Source: Amoebidium appalachense (lineage: Eukaryota; Ichthyosporea). Taken from it: DNA of 64,000 nt. Made by a program: the position numbers and the translations under genes. Below the pieces are notes generated by a model that saw only the letters and a list, made by a program, of their open reading frames with translations, made no database searches and was not told the origin of the DNA. Where the stretch lies: contig CAVNZM010000014.1 of NCBI GenBank assembly GCA_963693365.1, positions 5,704,001 to 5,768,000 on the forward strand, in the 5' to 3' direction. Shown one piece after another: positions 1-44,203 of this stretch (the stretch's first letter is position 1; each line of letters starts with the position of its first letter).

Positions 1-144
1 GGGGACAGTGGTGGTGGGATGTTCGGCTGTAAGAAGGGGGATGGGTGAGATTGAAAGAAAGGGGGTTTTTGGGATTGCTTGAAAGTGGAAAAAAGAATGG
101 GAGTGGAGGGCGAGGGGCGAGGGGGTTGGCGATGATTTTTTTTT

Positions 145-194
<50 letters not shown>

Positions 195-331
195 GGGGGG
201 GAGGGGGCGGGGAGGGGGGGGAGGGGGGCATTTTAGGAAGAAAGAGAGGGCTCGGAGGAGCCCGCGGGAGGGGGGGGGAGGGGGGAGGGGGGGGGGGGGG
301 AGGGAGGTGAGGCTTGAGACGTGTGTTAAGA

Positions 332-5520
<5,189 letters not shown>

Positions 5521-5528
5521 ACATTGGC

Positions 5529-5584
5529 CTGTTAGAAAAGTGTTTTCAATCGGCTTGCCCCAAAATTTGGTTTTTTGCAGGCAT

Positions 5585-5623
<39 letters not shown>

Positions 5624-5685
5624 AAAAAAAAAAATCTCCCCTCTTCGACAGCTCTCCCACCTCCCCGCAAAACCCCCCTACTGTG

Positions 5686-5765
<80 letters not shown>

Positions 5766-6078
5766 ACACACCACCACCACCACCACCGGGCCCCCCCACC
5801 CTCTTCCCCAAAAAACCAAAGTTGTTGTGTCCGAAGCTGCTCCCCAACCCCCCCACCCTGTTATAATCATCATAACGTTGAAGGGGAAAAACTCCTTCCC
5901 CCTTCTCGATTTTTATGCCCCCCCCCCCCCCCCCCCCCTCCCTCTCTCCTCCCCCCCTCCCCACCCTCTAAGGCCCGGCCCAGCCCCACCCGCAAACTAG
6001 AAGAAACGAATCTCGAAACACACAATTGCTTATGTTTTCTCCATGGTCCTCACGTTCAGTAGTCCGAGCTCTTAGCAG

Positions 6079-6119
<41 letters not shown>

Positions 6120-7703
6120 ACACACACCCGCCCAGGAACCCCAATTTTTCTCAGTTAAGCTTGAGGTGTATACATCGTGAAAACTACAAGACAACGTGAA
6201 AGTTTCACACTTCATTGCAACCAAAATGGAAATGGGAAAATGGACGGAAATTACGTGTGGGAGAAAACTTGATGTAAGAGCTAAACAAAGCATGCATCAG
6301 AAAGACACCTAGCGCAAATACGATAGCATAAATAGCTCTCAAAGTAAGTGTCTCTGTGCACAGAAATGCACCACACATGCACCCTTCCACGCAGAAACTC
6401 AACACGGTGCATCCCTAGACAGTGTCACTTCCTGCATCATAATACCTTCAATACAAAAATGAAACAACAGTACACAAGGTACAGAGTTATGAATGCACCT
6501 TTCTAAGAGGGAAAGGAATCATGTTTTCACACGTTTTTGTCAAAATTCGTCATTTCTCCACGTTAAAGACCCACAACTTACCTTTCCCCTCACGGGATGC
6601 AGGAAAAGAGTCTCCCTTTGCCCCAACAGGAAACTCGTGTTGTCCCCAACCAACTTGTGAGGGGAAAAAAAGAAAGAAACGGAAAATAAACCAAGGAAAA
6701 AGCTCTTACAATGTTTCTTTTTCCCACTGAAAAGAGCGAAACTGACTGTAATGCTAACCGATGTGATGGGAAAATGGTAGAAAGAAGAGGTTGAGAGACC
6801 AAAGAATAACAACTAGAGAAAAACAAAAGCGGGGTAAAGGTTTGCACGCAAATTTTTTTCTTTTGACTGGATTTATTCGACGGAAAGATATGCAAGTTGA
6901 CAAAGGCAAACTAATGGAAAGCTGCCGGATCCCTCTCTTTTCTCTCCGAAAACGTAGCCACCGTACGGAAGCAACTGATGTGTCCTTTCCTCTCAACATC
7001 AACACCATCAGCACAAGCACAACACCCAATCAGTCTGGCGTGTTGCTTCATATTCACGTGTCAAGTGCGTGTACGTGTCACGTTTTTCGTGTTTCCCGCC
7101 CAGCTTTTCGATGAAATGTCAGAAACACGACGCACACAAACAAAACGCGAGAAAACAAAGCACCTGTAAGGCAAACCATAGAAACGATACAACCTGGAGG
7201 CACGCACAACACGCTTGCCATCAGGGAAATTGACGTGTCACAGACGTTTGTTTTTGGCAGGACTTAGTGAATTCGAGCGTGAAAAAAAGCATTTCTCCAG
7301 GATCAGTATGGATGATGGTCTGGCAGGCAGGCACGTTACGGTGCACGTGTGCCAGCTTCATGCAGGTGTGACCTGTCACATCTGTTATAGTTCATTTGGC
7401 GCTGTCAGCACAAAAACGATGGAAAACCAAGTGTATGCACAACACGTGCATGGGGAGGCGGGTGCCAACGGTTGGCTGCCATAGGCACATACGCGTAATA
7501 CTGTGTGCATAGCTACACCACCTCCCACAACTCTATATTAAGTATGATAAATAACTTGAACCGTTGAACAAAATTTAAGCAATGAATATATGAGGATAGC
7601 ATCCGAGTAGTGAAAAGCTTTTTCTGGGTTGACAGCGACTGAAAACCTTGTGAAGGTGCTGCCCCCCCCCCCCCCCCCCCTCCCCCCCCCATGCCCCCTT
7701 CTT

Positions 7704-7735
<32 letters not shown>

Positions 7736-8583
7736 CCCCTCCTCCCCCCCCCCCCCCCCTCCCCTCCGCCCCCGCGGGGGCTCTCCTTCGGCCTGTGGCC
7801 CGAACAGTTTTTGAGGTGAACAGGTGACCTGACAGGAAACTCAATCATGGGCGTTCAAGTTGCAGTTGCGCATGTTCATGTTGGGCTTCATTCGTAAGGA
7901 AACAGGTGGTTTACTGTACATAGCTATGTATGGCGGCAGAATGCCCAATCAGCCTTGCAAGTGAAACCACATAATAGCAAGAAAGACAAGACCTCTAAAC
8001 AGCATTAACAATAATATTAGTTTGCACTACATAGTATTAGTAAGGGTTAACAACTTGTAGCCACTGCGCGGAACTGCGATTCCGTATCGTTGTTGTTGTC
8101 TACCATATTTAGTAACTACAGCTAGCAATCGATTGGCGCAAATTCCTACACAACTCCCCGCCCATCGACTCAGCTCACGTGCGCGCAGAGGTCCGGATCA
8201 GGAGAACACACGTACATATATGTAGAAGTTTTCTTTTGAAAGGAGAAACAACGCCACATTGCATTTTTTTTCTACGTTCTACAGTACACCTGTACACATC
8301 TGCATGGTGTCACACAATGACTGTTGCTCGTGGCGAGGTGTTAGTGTAGGAGTTGTTTTGGGGGAGGCTGGGTGGCATAATGTGAAGACGTCACTGTTCA
8401 CCCTTGATGACACTTGGGGTCAATGTTTTGAATTCAGTGTCCATTGATTTGGCATGTAAAAATGTGTGTGTGGCTCCTATTAAAATTGCGAAGAAAATAT
8501 AAACTAAACAGAAACTCTATTTTTTAGAGACGAAAATGAGTTTTAGTCATCATAATGGTCAATACAGAAGTGTAACAGAACCT
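5529..8583. other. Intergenic region with C-run clusters, no gene recognised
   Basis: C-runs lie at 5584-5613 (followed by A20), 5688-5751 (followed by (CA)n and (CAC)n), 5920-5938, 6080-6117 and 7662-7770. Between them, 6118-7650 and 7771-8583 are unique, AT-richer DNA without an exon I can support. Confidence 0.5.
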
Positions 8584-8772
8584 TTAAGCGTTACAGCAAC
8601 TATTATTATAATTTGTTTTTGAACTTTCCATTGCAGAGATCTGGCAGTTTGGGGAGCCAAATTTATCACCAGGAATTCGAATCTTATCACCATTCACCAA
8701 TTCACCAATCACCACGCGCACGTCAACAAACGCGTCCTGTCCGGCAGAATTGAACACATGTACAAAGTGGCA
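8584..8772 (-). CDS. Candidate terminal exon of an unidentified minus-strand gene
   Basis: A pyrimidine-rich acceptor (cttgtttcttcag) directly precedes an open frame of 63 codons ending in TAA at 8584-8586. The frame encodes a balanced hydrophilic segment containing FVDVRVVIGELVNGDKIRIP and several Cys and Asn residues near its end. Only phase 0 stays open. A strong donor (gtaagta) lies upstream at about 8940, but the reading frame I can see ending there is phase 1, so another exon or another donor is needed. No family recognised. It may be the 3' exon of a gene, or chance. Confidence 0.3.
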   Translation of the reverse strand, partial: CHFVHVFNSAGQDAFVDVRVVIGELVNGDKIRIPGDKFGSPNCQISAMESSKTNYNNSCCNA

Positions 8773-9352
8773 CTGAAGAAACAAGAAAGTTTATAAGAAA
8801 AAAATAGCTACACTCAACACTCTGTCTGTAACTTGTACGACTGGCCAATATCAGCTCCCCAGGCAGGACTGCAAGGCTTCTACCACCACATCGACTACAT
8901 AACGTTCCGACAATATTGCACCAAACAGCCATCTACTTACAATCTTCCCCTACACTGCGATTTTCAGAGCCTCGGCTACTACATACGCTTGTAGAACCAG
9001 AAATAGAGAAAAGTTTTTCTGTTCCTTCCACACTGTTTCAAACCGAGTACTAGGAGTATATGCCATTGCTTCCGCGTAGGTAGGGAGCCTGTGACTGTGT
9101 CAGATACAAAAAAATCACATAGTAGGCAATAAAGTCGCACTTCTGTAGAGATGATCAAAAGCTGAGCATATCGTTTCACTGAGTTCTATGTGCACTTTTA
9201 TACCGAAATTTAACGAAATCAGCTTGCCAGCCTAAAGAAAGCCATACCCTACTCATATTTCTGTGTTTGCAGTAACATAACTTTTCAGGTAGCTAAGTTA
9301 TACTCTGCAGTGGCCAAACAGGATTTGTGTATCTAATCACTCCTCTGTAAGG

Positions 9353-29379
<20,027 letters not shown>

Positions 29380-29478
29380 CCAACCAATCCGGAGCAAGAA
29401 GAGGTTGCCTAATATGGTTGTTTTTGGCGGCACTTAACTAGGTTCCTAGGTTCATGCTTCGTTTCATATTTGTTTTTA

Positions 29479-29550
<72 letters not shown>

Positions 29551-30239
29551 CCCTGCTCCTTGAGCGTATCGATGACTTTTAGAAGGACATTTCACAAATA
29601 TAACATGCAGGTGGTGATTTGAGAATCTATGTTCATGGTGTTGTTAGGCTGCATATATGTAGTTTATTTGGGGAAATGTGTCCAAAAAAATCACGTCTAT
29701 GTATTTATTATATGCTCACAATGGTCCATCGAAACATCCAACATGCTCATTTCAACGGTTGGGTTATAAGGAATTGGTAGTTGATATAATTGAGTCATGG
29801 CCTTTCGGAAGTAGGTCCTTGTCACAGTGTGTAATATGGGAGTTTTGACGCGCCAAAAAAAAATAAAAAAAAATAAAAATAAAAGGTATTACAAGACAAT
29901 CAAAACAGTAGGAATATGTCACGGTACCTCACCAATAATACGTATCATTGTATGCATGACTTTAGATATGCCACAAAGTACGCAGCTGGAAAAAACATAT
30001 GAAATCCAGTGTCATCTTAGGTTGTTCCGCCGTCTACCCATCACGTTCTTACGTTTGAAAAATATTGAAGGGCTAGTACATGGTACCTACCCACGCAAGG
30101 CAGCAATTTTGGGACAAACTCCTATATATAACGGTCAATATCAAACCCCCTCCCCCCTCCCTCCTCCCCCCGACACCCACCCACCTTGCCCCCCTCCCCC
30201 CTCCCCCCCCCTCCCCCCCCTCCCCCCCCCCCCCCCCCC

Positions 30240-30294
<55 letters not shown>

Positions 30295-30305
30295 AAGAAG
30301 AAGAA

Positions 30306-30337
<32 letters not shown>

Positions 30338-31010
30338 AGAAGAAAGAAAAGAAAAAAACAAGGCATTAAATGACCTGAGAAGCACATAACCCCTGGGTTG
30401 GTTTAGAATCTACAAGTCGTTGTAGCTGTACATGTGCTTGTGGCGGCTGTGTGTGTAGTACTGGTGCACATGCGGTGTTGGGGCATGTGTGCATGCGTCT
30501 TTGTGTGGGTGGTGGGTGAGAGTAACCGTGTGTACGCTGGTTTAGTGGGGAGGGAAGGGGGGAGGGGGGAGAGGGGGGGGAGGGGGGGCTGGGGGAGGGG
30601 GGGGGGGGGGGGGGAGGGGGAATGCTGATACGGTACGCACAAAAGCAGCTACGGTAGCTCTTATTTTTCAAGGGGACGATCCGGAGAGCGACTGATCACG
30701 TGACTCACCTGCCCTTGAAAAATAGCGGCGTCGATTTATTCGTACATAGGCTAGAGGGCACAGTCAGGACGTGCCAGCACTAAAGATGTTGCAAGACACC
30801 TATGAAATACTCGAGCACAAACACACACAAAGACAAATACACACACATAAACACATGCACACATTCACATACTCCCCCCCCCCCCCCCCCCCCCCCCCCC
30901 TAACACACACACACACTCCCATGCACACTCACACTCACACGCACACACACGCACACACACACACACGCACACACACACTCAGAAACACACACACAAATAC
31001 ACACACACAT
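29380..31010. other. Intergenic region, receptor kinase to retrotransposon fragment
   Basis: Unique AT-rich DNA with a C36-A32 junction run at 29481-29548, a C-rich run at 30148-30240, (TA)n at 30243-30290 joined to (GAA)n at 30296-30345, a G-rich run at 30548-30620 and a 13-bp inverted repeat at 30662-30724. No gene seen. Confidence 0.5.
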
Positions 31011-31315
31011 AAATGTTTGTGTCACTTTTGTGCAGAACCTTTCTCTCGCAAACATCTAGATAAATGTATTTATTTATCTCAGATTCTTCCGTTAGAAATT
31101 CGAAGACTAGCTTATTTAGATAATCCTGATATTACTTCTATTGACTATCTGTTAAACCACCGTATTTTCTAGGGTGTATGATTATTTGAGTCATTATCTC
31201 CTCCGTATCCGTGAGTAGGGGCTTTTGTATCTTCTTCTTTGAGATATCTGTGATATCTCCGGATTGCTTCTCTTTTCATGAGCAAATCAATAAAGTCATT
31301 ATATAAAAAAAACAA

Positions 31316-31318
<3 letters not shown>
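31011..31318 (+). mobile_element. 5'-truncated non-LTR retrotransposon 3' end inside a (CA)n array
   Basis: A 52-codon open frame to TAG at 31170-31172 carries a zinc-knuckle-like motif CHFC...HLDKC (Cx2C, x7, H, x3, C) followed by LPLEIRRLAYLDNPD. This is the typical arrangement at the C-terminus of LINE ORF2 proteins. About 120 bp of AT-rich 3' UTR follows, with AATAAA at about 31290 and an A-run at about 31305-31312. CA repeat flanks both sides. Base composition is far more AT-rich than the surroundings. Only the tail of the element is present. Confidence 0.6.

Positions 31319-31392
<74 letters not shown>
31318..31392 (+). repeat. (CA)n array, 3' flank of the retrotransposon fragment
   Basis: Pure CA dinucleotides directly after the A-run of the fragment. 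Confidence 0.9.
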
Positions 31393-32003
31393 TACATACA
31401 TAGTTGGTGGTATGTGTTTGTGTTTGTTTCCTTCCCAAACCGAAACGTCATGTCATAATGCTTCAAGGTATATCTCGACCTGAATTTGTCGGTTATCCAA
31501 CAGATTATCCATCACACAAATTGATGGACTTGATCGATGGACGGGCGAAATAAATTGAATAGTCTCCTTCTATCACTTTGTCATCAGTCTTCAGTTATAG
31601 GATCTAGAACCGAAACATAGGGGCGTGCGTTGTGCTGCTGCAGCTGTTGTTCAGAGCTACTAGTACTCACACGAGCGTAGCAGGAATGGACACTTGGCAT
31701 CAGCCTGCATGTCAACATTGACACGTACACCAGCACCTACACGAACGTACCCACTGGCCAAGCAAGACTTTCACACGAAACATAGGATCTTTCGTACAAT
31801 CACTAACCAAGATTTTCACGCGAAACATACGACCTTTCGTGCAATTTTTGTTCTCTACATCAAGCTGGCGATGTACATTGGCCTGGAGCGTACACATGCT
31901 CCTACACCTACCAAACAAACCATCACTCTCTCTCGCTCGGAGCTTTTAAGTGTCAGTGTCTTGTGTTGCCACTAGGATTTGAAAGCTGTTTTTTTTTTAA
32001 AAG
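31393..32003. other. Upstream region of the phosphatase gene
   Basis: Unique DNA. Two diverged copies of a roughly 40-bp unit (acgaaacatangaccttttcg-like) lie at about 31765-31805 and 31810-31850. Promoter elements are not clear. Confidence 0.4.
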
Positions 32004-37784
<5,781 letters not shown>

Positions 37785-37788
37785 CACA

Positions 37789-37820
<32 letters not shown>

Positions 37821-38134
37821 CCCTGCCCGCCCGTTTTGTCCACCTACATTCCAAGTTTTGAAAGAGGTGTGTTGGGGCGTAGGTTGAATGATCTATGTAG
37901 CCCCCCCCCCCCCCCCCCCCCCCCCCCTCCCCGGGGAATGCACACACACCCTCACCTCTACCCCGGCCCTCCCTATCTCTTCTTCATTTTTTAGGTAGAA
38001 CAGTTTATGACCACGGACGGGTGTGTAGTTTGGCTAACGAATGATATTATGCAGTTTTGTTTACCACATAACGTTGACGCGCACATTATCCTGCACATGT
38101 ACGAACCCCCCCCCCGCGCGCATACACACCGTGT

Positions 38135-38165
<31 letters not shown>

Positions 38166-38859
38166 CACACACACACGTGTACACACGTGTACACACACAC
38201 GTGTACATGCACATGTACACTCACAGGCGCACGCACGCGCACACACACATACACACACATACACAGTGTCACACACATGCACGCACGCACGCGCGCACAC
38301 ACAGGCACACGTGTAGATGTGATACTGAATTGCAAACACAGACTCGTTGCTAGTACGTTTGACCACAATTCCGTATTCATTTCTGCCGCTTGTGTGGGAT
38401 TTTAACTCTCAGTCTGTACTGTCACTTAAATTAACAAGTTGATATTTTCTTATCGAAACACAAACCATCAAAAAGTAGTCGTGAACGGTTATTTTGGTTT
38501 GTACACATCCACGAATGAAACTTCCACGGTAACCATGCATGTATATGGTCAAATGACATTTGGAGGATTATGCCCGGCAATAAATAAATAAATAAATGGA
38601 ACTGTTTCTTTAGGCCGAATTTCCCAATTACTACAACCCGTGTGTTACCCACTCAAACTTTGAAAATCAGTCAGCCTATAAATCCTCTCCCCTCCCCTCT
38701 CCCCCCCCCCCTCCACCTCCCCACCTCCCCCCTCCCCCCCTGGAGGCTCGCCACATCCACTCCCCAACCACCCACGCACACACCCACTCACACATATTCA
38801 TGTGGACGTGTGTGCGCGTGCCTCAGCTACAAATCGTCCGGGAAGGCAAAAAACATTAT

Positions 38860-38894
<35 letters not shown>

Positions 38895-38972
38895 CCCCAC
38901 CACCACCTCCACCACCACCACCACCACCCACCCACCCACCCACCCACCCACCACACGCGCGCGCACACACAG

Positions 38973-39041
<69 letters not shown>

Positions 39042-39283
39042 GCCCACACGCACACGCTCACTAGTCCCCACACACACACAGCCCACACATGTACACACAC
39101 CCGCGCACACCAGTGAGTGTGTATGTGGCTGTGTGGGTGTGGTGTGTGTGTGCGTGCTTGTGGTGTGTGTCATCATAAACTGTAAACTTCGTCCGGGACT
39201 ACTGGGGTACCCACCCACCCCCCGCCCACACACCCGAATATACAAACGTGTACACAACGAGACACTGTGTGTGTGTGCGTGAC

Positions 39284-39318
<35 letters not shown>

Positions 39319-39819
39319 CTGTGTGTGTGTTCAGTGTGTGTGGGTTTCTGTGCATGGGCACGCGTGCGCTTGTGCGTGTGTGTGTTATGAACTTGAGCAC
39401 CCACCCCCACCCACGTGCACCACACGGTGACCCCATCATGAAGTACCCCGTCCACACCACGGCACGCATGCACATGCATGCCACGTGTGTCTTCGTGTGT
39501 GTGTGTGCTGCACGTGACTCACCATCGCCTGTGTGCGCGCCTGTGGGCACGTGTCGCACATGTGTGCAAGAAACGCGAGAATACCCCCCCCCCCCCCCCC
39601 CCCCCCCCCCAACACACACACACACACGCACATGTACACACACGCACACACGCACACATACATACATACACACACACACACACACTCGGGGCCCCCCACC
39701 GTCCTTCAATCCCATCCCCGTGTCTGCACGTGTCCCCGCCTCCCCCCTCCCCCTTCCCTCCGGGACCCCCCCCCCCCCTCTCCCCTCCACATGTTCACAC
39801 ACACACACACACATACACA

Positions 39820-39871
<52 letters not shown>

Positions 39872-40958
39872 TGTACACACACACTTCCCCCCCACACCGA
39901 GGCCCCCTCAATCACATCTGCACGTGTCCCTTCCCGTGGCACCTCCCTGTCGAATTTGTCTCCTCCTCCCCTCGAGCTCCGCCCAATTCCAACTGCACGT
40001 TTAAATTTGTCAACCCCCCCCCCCCCCCCCCCCCCCCCCCAGGGCCTCCCCTCCCTCCCCCCAACACCACCATTACCACCACCACCACCACACATGTGCA
40101 CACACACAAAAGCTCCCCACCTTTTAATTTGTTGAGTGTCCAGTCTACCAGTCAGACACATCCGGAACATTACACACACACGTACACAAGGCATATGTAT
40201 GCACACGCGCGCCTACGCGCCCACAAAACGTGTGTGCATGTGTGGGGGATTCGGGATAGGGTGTGAGAGGGAGAAACGGAGGGAGGGACGGAGGGGGGGG
40301 GGGGGGGGGGGGGGAGGGGAGAGAAAGGGAGGGAACTTCGTGAATACCGGTTAGAGAGAGAAAGGGAGGGAAGGTGAACACCGGTTAGAGAAAACCAGAT
40401 GCAAAACGAAACATGTTTGAGGGCCCGGGGAGGGATGCATGTTTGGAGGGAGAGAGATGCATGTGTGACACGTGTTGTGGGTGAGTGTGGGTGGAGGTGG
40501 GGATTTGGGGGGAGACCCCTGGGGGGGGGGGGGTGTTGAACATCGATTAGACACTAAGTTAGGCTGGTGTGGGTGTATAAAAAGCAAGAGAGCAGGTGCA
40601 AGACGTAAGTTAGGCTGGTGTGGGTGCATAAAAAGCAAGAGAGCAGGTGCAAGACGAAACATGGTTGAGGAAGGGATGCATGTGTGTGGCTGGTGTGGGT
40701 GCATAAAAAGCAAGAGAGCACGTGCAAGACGAAACATGGTTGAGGAAGTGAAGTGTTATCGCAATAAGTCTGAAGGAGTTGTTCGGTTAGTGTAGTGCAC
40801 ATGGTCGTGTGTGTGTGTGTGACCGTGTACGTGGTGGTGGTTGGTATGGGGGGGGAGAAAGAGGAGGGTGTGGTGTGGGGAGAGGGGGGGGGGGGGGAGG
40901 AACGACAGGATGGGGGAGGGACGGGACGGGAGAGGAGTTAACGCAAGAGGTGTGTGTG

Positions 40959-40992
<34 letters not shown>

Positions 40993-41640
40993 CGATAGTT
41001 GATTTTGAGGGGAAACGGTGGGGAGGGAGTGAGAGGGGACGGAAGAGGCGAGTTAGACACGCAAGAGGTGAAGGGGGGGGGGGGGGGGGGGGGAGAGACA
41101 GTTGATATTGAGGGGGTGGGGAGGGAGAGAGAGGGTGGGGACACAAGAGGTGGGGTTAGGAGAGGGTCGGGGTGGGGTGGGGGGGGGACCAACGAAACGA
41201 CAAGGCAATGTAAATCCATCGGGGTGGGGTGGGGGGGGGGACCAACGAAACGACAAGGCAATGTAAATCCATTAACCAAGACATTTTTATTTATTGCAAT
41301 TTTTCGACACGAAGACCACAACCCGGAGTGCTGACAAGCACTCACTGGGGTATTGTACGACAAGTTTCTTTGGAGATGTTGGACCCCGGGGCAAACCCCC
41401 AGGGGCGCCGCGACTAATCCGCTGGCGCACAACACACCACTACACAGACAGGGCTGCACATTAGGGAAGCTGAGCAATAGGAGGGCCGGGTGGGGCGCAC
41501 GCCTTGCTTTCGCTAGACCACTAGATGTTACGCAGCGAGCAGCAAGTGCTGTCGTCGTGTGTGCATGGGTTGCGTGTTGTGCTGCGCGTCTAGATGTGTT
41601 CATTTTGCAGTGCTTGATTGGCGACAAGACGATAACAAAA
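37785..41640. other. Intergenic repeats downstream of the phosphatase
   Basis: C-runs and CA/GT arrays alternate to about 40135. From 40270 a G-rich zone holds tandem units containing ggctggtgtgggtg and aaaaagcaagagagca (three copies, about 40561, 40612, 40687). At 41188 and 41241 there are two copies of a 32-bp unique block (accaacgaaacgacaaggca...) each preceded by a G-run. No coding exon seen. Confidence 0.5.
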
Positions 41641-41644
41641 ACAT

Positions 41645-41720
41645 GGCGTCACGAGCACCGATACACAAGGATAATGGCGTCACGAGCACCGATGTCATTT
41701 TTGAGACCAAGACCAAAGAC

Positions 41721-41759
<39 letters not shown>

Positions 41760-42720
41760 GAAGAGGGTGTGTAAAGAAGAGGGGAGAAGGGAGGGGTGGG
41801 GGGTGGGGGGGGTGGGGGGGGAGTTGTGTATGTGTGAGAGGCGGGGGGGGGGGGGGGGGGGGGGTAGACTAGGAAGACAAGGGCTAGGCAGGACAGTGTA
41901 AGTAGAGGGATTTGGGGTGCAGATCTTGTCTCTCGTGTGGTCGGAAGAGATGTGGCAGGGTGGTGCAGTGCAGCGCAGGGCAGTGGTGAGGTAGAAACCA
42001 GGCCAGTCACAAGCAGTATGTAGTGAAGTACGTGGGGCAGAAACAGGGCAGACGGGGAAGGAAGAACGAGGAAACAGGCACCCAAGAAGACACGACCGAA
42101 GGAGAGTACATCTGTCGGGAGAGTAAAAAACCCCCACACCCAAGACTAAAAAAACCCCCATCTCCATGAATTGAAAACACACAAATACTAACGAGATGTA
42201 AAAAATCCCACACCCAAGACTAAAAAACAACATCCACACCCAACCCCATCTCCATGAATTGAAAACATACAATCCTAAACATATAGTGTCAGGAGCACCT
42301 TGGACACGTGGTGTCACGAGCACCGAGGAAACAACATGGTGACACGAGCACCGGGGACATTTCACACAAATACACAAAACAAAAAACACATCCCAAACAT
42401 GGTGTCACGAGCACCGGAAACACAAAACGTGGTGTCACGAGCACCGGATCCGCATTGCGATATATTCACATGGTGTCACGAGCACCGAGGGCTAAAGAGA
42501 CGTCACGAGCGCCTCAGAAAGACAAAGAACGAATCTGATTGGCCTAAAACATGGTGTCACGCGCACCAAGGGCTAGAGGGTGTCACGGGCACCCCATCCT
42601 AAGACCATTCTTACAAGGTGGGACTGCACGAACACAAATGTGGTGACACGGGCACCAACACAACACAATTTTGTGCAGCATAATACACACCATATACACA
42701 AATGTGGTGACACGGGCACC
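41645..42720 (+). repeat. Dispersed 15-mer GGTGTCACGAGCACC, 13 copies
   Basis: Copies (with small changes) at 41645, 41676, 42285, 42310, 42338, 42401, 42431, 42472, 42499, 42553, 42579, 42642 and 42706. The ends GGTG/CACC are complementary in most copies. Variation is mainly at positions 2, 5 and 9-11. Spacing is irregular (25 to about 90 bp within the main cluster) and the spacers are unrelated unique DNA, so this is neither a tandem repeat nor a regular array. Confidence 0.9.
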
Positions 42721-43149
42721 GGACACGAGAGGAAAGGACCAAACCGGGACAGAGTTAACGGAAAAGGATTTTACATGTAGACCTGTGTGTGTATGTGTGT
42801 GCTACAGGACACTCACCTTTACATGGTAGCCTCCCACGTACCCTCCCAGACGGTTTGACGGTGTAGGCCCACCCCCCAGTCACAGTCAGTACACTCAAAA
42901 TACCACTAAATACCAATACCACTAAGCTATTCCACAACATCGAAACACATTTATGTTTCTCCCTAATCTTCCACCTCCCTCTGCCACCTCCCAACCCCCC
43001 CCCCCCCCCCCCCCCAAACACACCATCTCACCTCACACCCTCAGCAATACTAGCATCCCCATCCCCATCCCCATCCCCCCCCCCCCCCCCCCCATCCACC
43101 ACCCACACTATACAAACCCTAACCGTCCGTTCCCCTACACACACCATTA

Positions 43150-43288
43150 CATCACCAACCTCATGTATACTAGCCTTAGCATATAAAGCATATTACCTAT
43201 GCAAACACCCAAACAGTGCATCACCAACCTCATGTATACTAGACTTAGCATATAAAGCATATTACCTATGCAAACACCCAAACAGTGC
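43150..43288. repeat. Two-copy tandem duplication, 69-bp unit
   Basis: Copies begin catcaccaacctcatgtata at 43150 and 43219 and are nearly identical (one difference seen, gcc/gac). Confidence 0.95.
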
Positions 43289-44120
43289 ATGTGCCGTGGT
43301 GTATGTGAATTCATAGTGGTGTTGCATCAAGACGTGCAATGTAGTGGAACACATACCAGGGAAACTGCAGCGTGGATCGCTCAACGGAGGGCTGCACATC
43401 GGGCCGAACTACCCCCGTGGACGGGTCAGCACAGAACCTCTGCAAGGAACAGTAGGGAGAGAGGGCAGGCCCCCCCTCCACACGTCAGTGTTCGGCCGGA
43501 CCCCACCAACTAATAGGTGCTAGTCCCCTGTGCAATCGAAATATGCAAACGAACATAAGTTCAATATCTCACCTGTTACAATGGGGCTGGCAGTGGACTT
43601 ATTCATCTCGCCCCCTCCTCCCTTCTTCTAGTCTAGGGAGTATAGCTAGGTATGGGGCTGGCAGTGGTTACACACGCAAGTGTCACACACCTATAACACA
43701 TCCTATCATACTAGAACAGTGTTATTTGCATACCTGTTGAATGACGCCCCTGCGCTATGGCTGGTAGCACTGAGGAGCAAGGGTGGACACGTCTCCAGGC
43801 AGGCAGTCTGCAGTGCATGAGAAACCCCCGGGGTGGTGCTCTACCATATCCATGCCGAGAAACCGAATTCGAACGAACAATTTCGACGCAAAAGCCGGAA
43901 GTGCAACCCATTTGTAAACAAAAACGACGATACGAAAAGAGAGAACGGATGACGAAATATCACAGCCCTCGAATTTGTGTAGGAAGATATGATGGGAAAA
44001 AAAAGTAATCGATATCCCTTTTCCTTATCCTACTTCCGTGCTTTCCACTTCCGATTTGCCTGTTTACACAGTGTATCACTAATACAAAAGGCATATTTCT
44101 TTGCAATAGAGTGATCGGAT

Positions 44121-44203
44121 AGAATACTAAGATGACCGCAATGTCTAATTCTATCTGCTTTTAGAATACTAAGATGACCGCAATGTCTAATTCTATCTGC
44201 TTT
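44121..44203. repeat. Two-copy tandem duplication, 42-bp unit
   Basis: agaatactaagatgaccgca and the bases that follow occur at 44121 and 44163 without difference. Confidence 0.95.

Noticed and set aside
41645-42720. CRISPR array
   Set aside because: The repeated motif is only 15 bp, spacer lengths are irregular, the motif varies and the genome is eukaryotic.
43268-43513. 81-codon plus-strand open frame with Cys, His and Arg
   Set aside because: It begins inside a tandem duplication, has no splice signals in phase and no homologue I can recognise.
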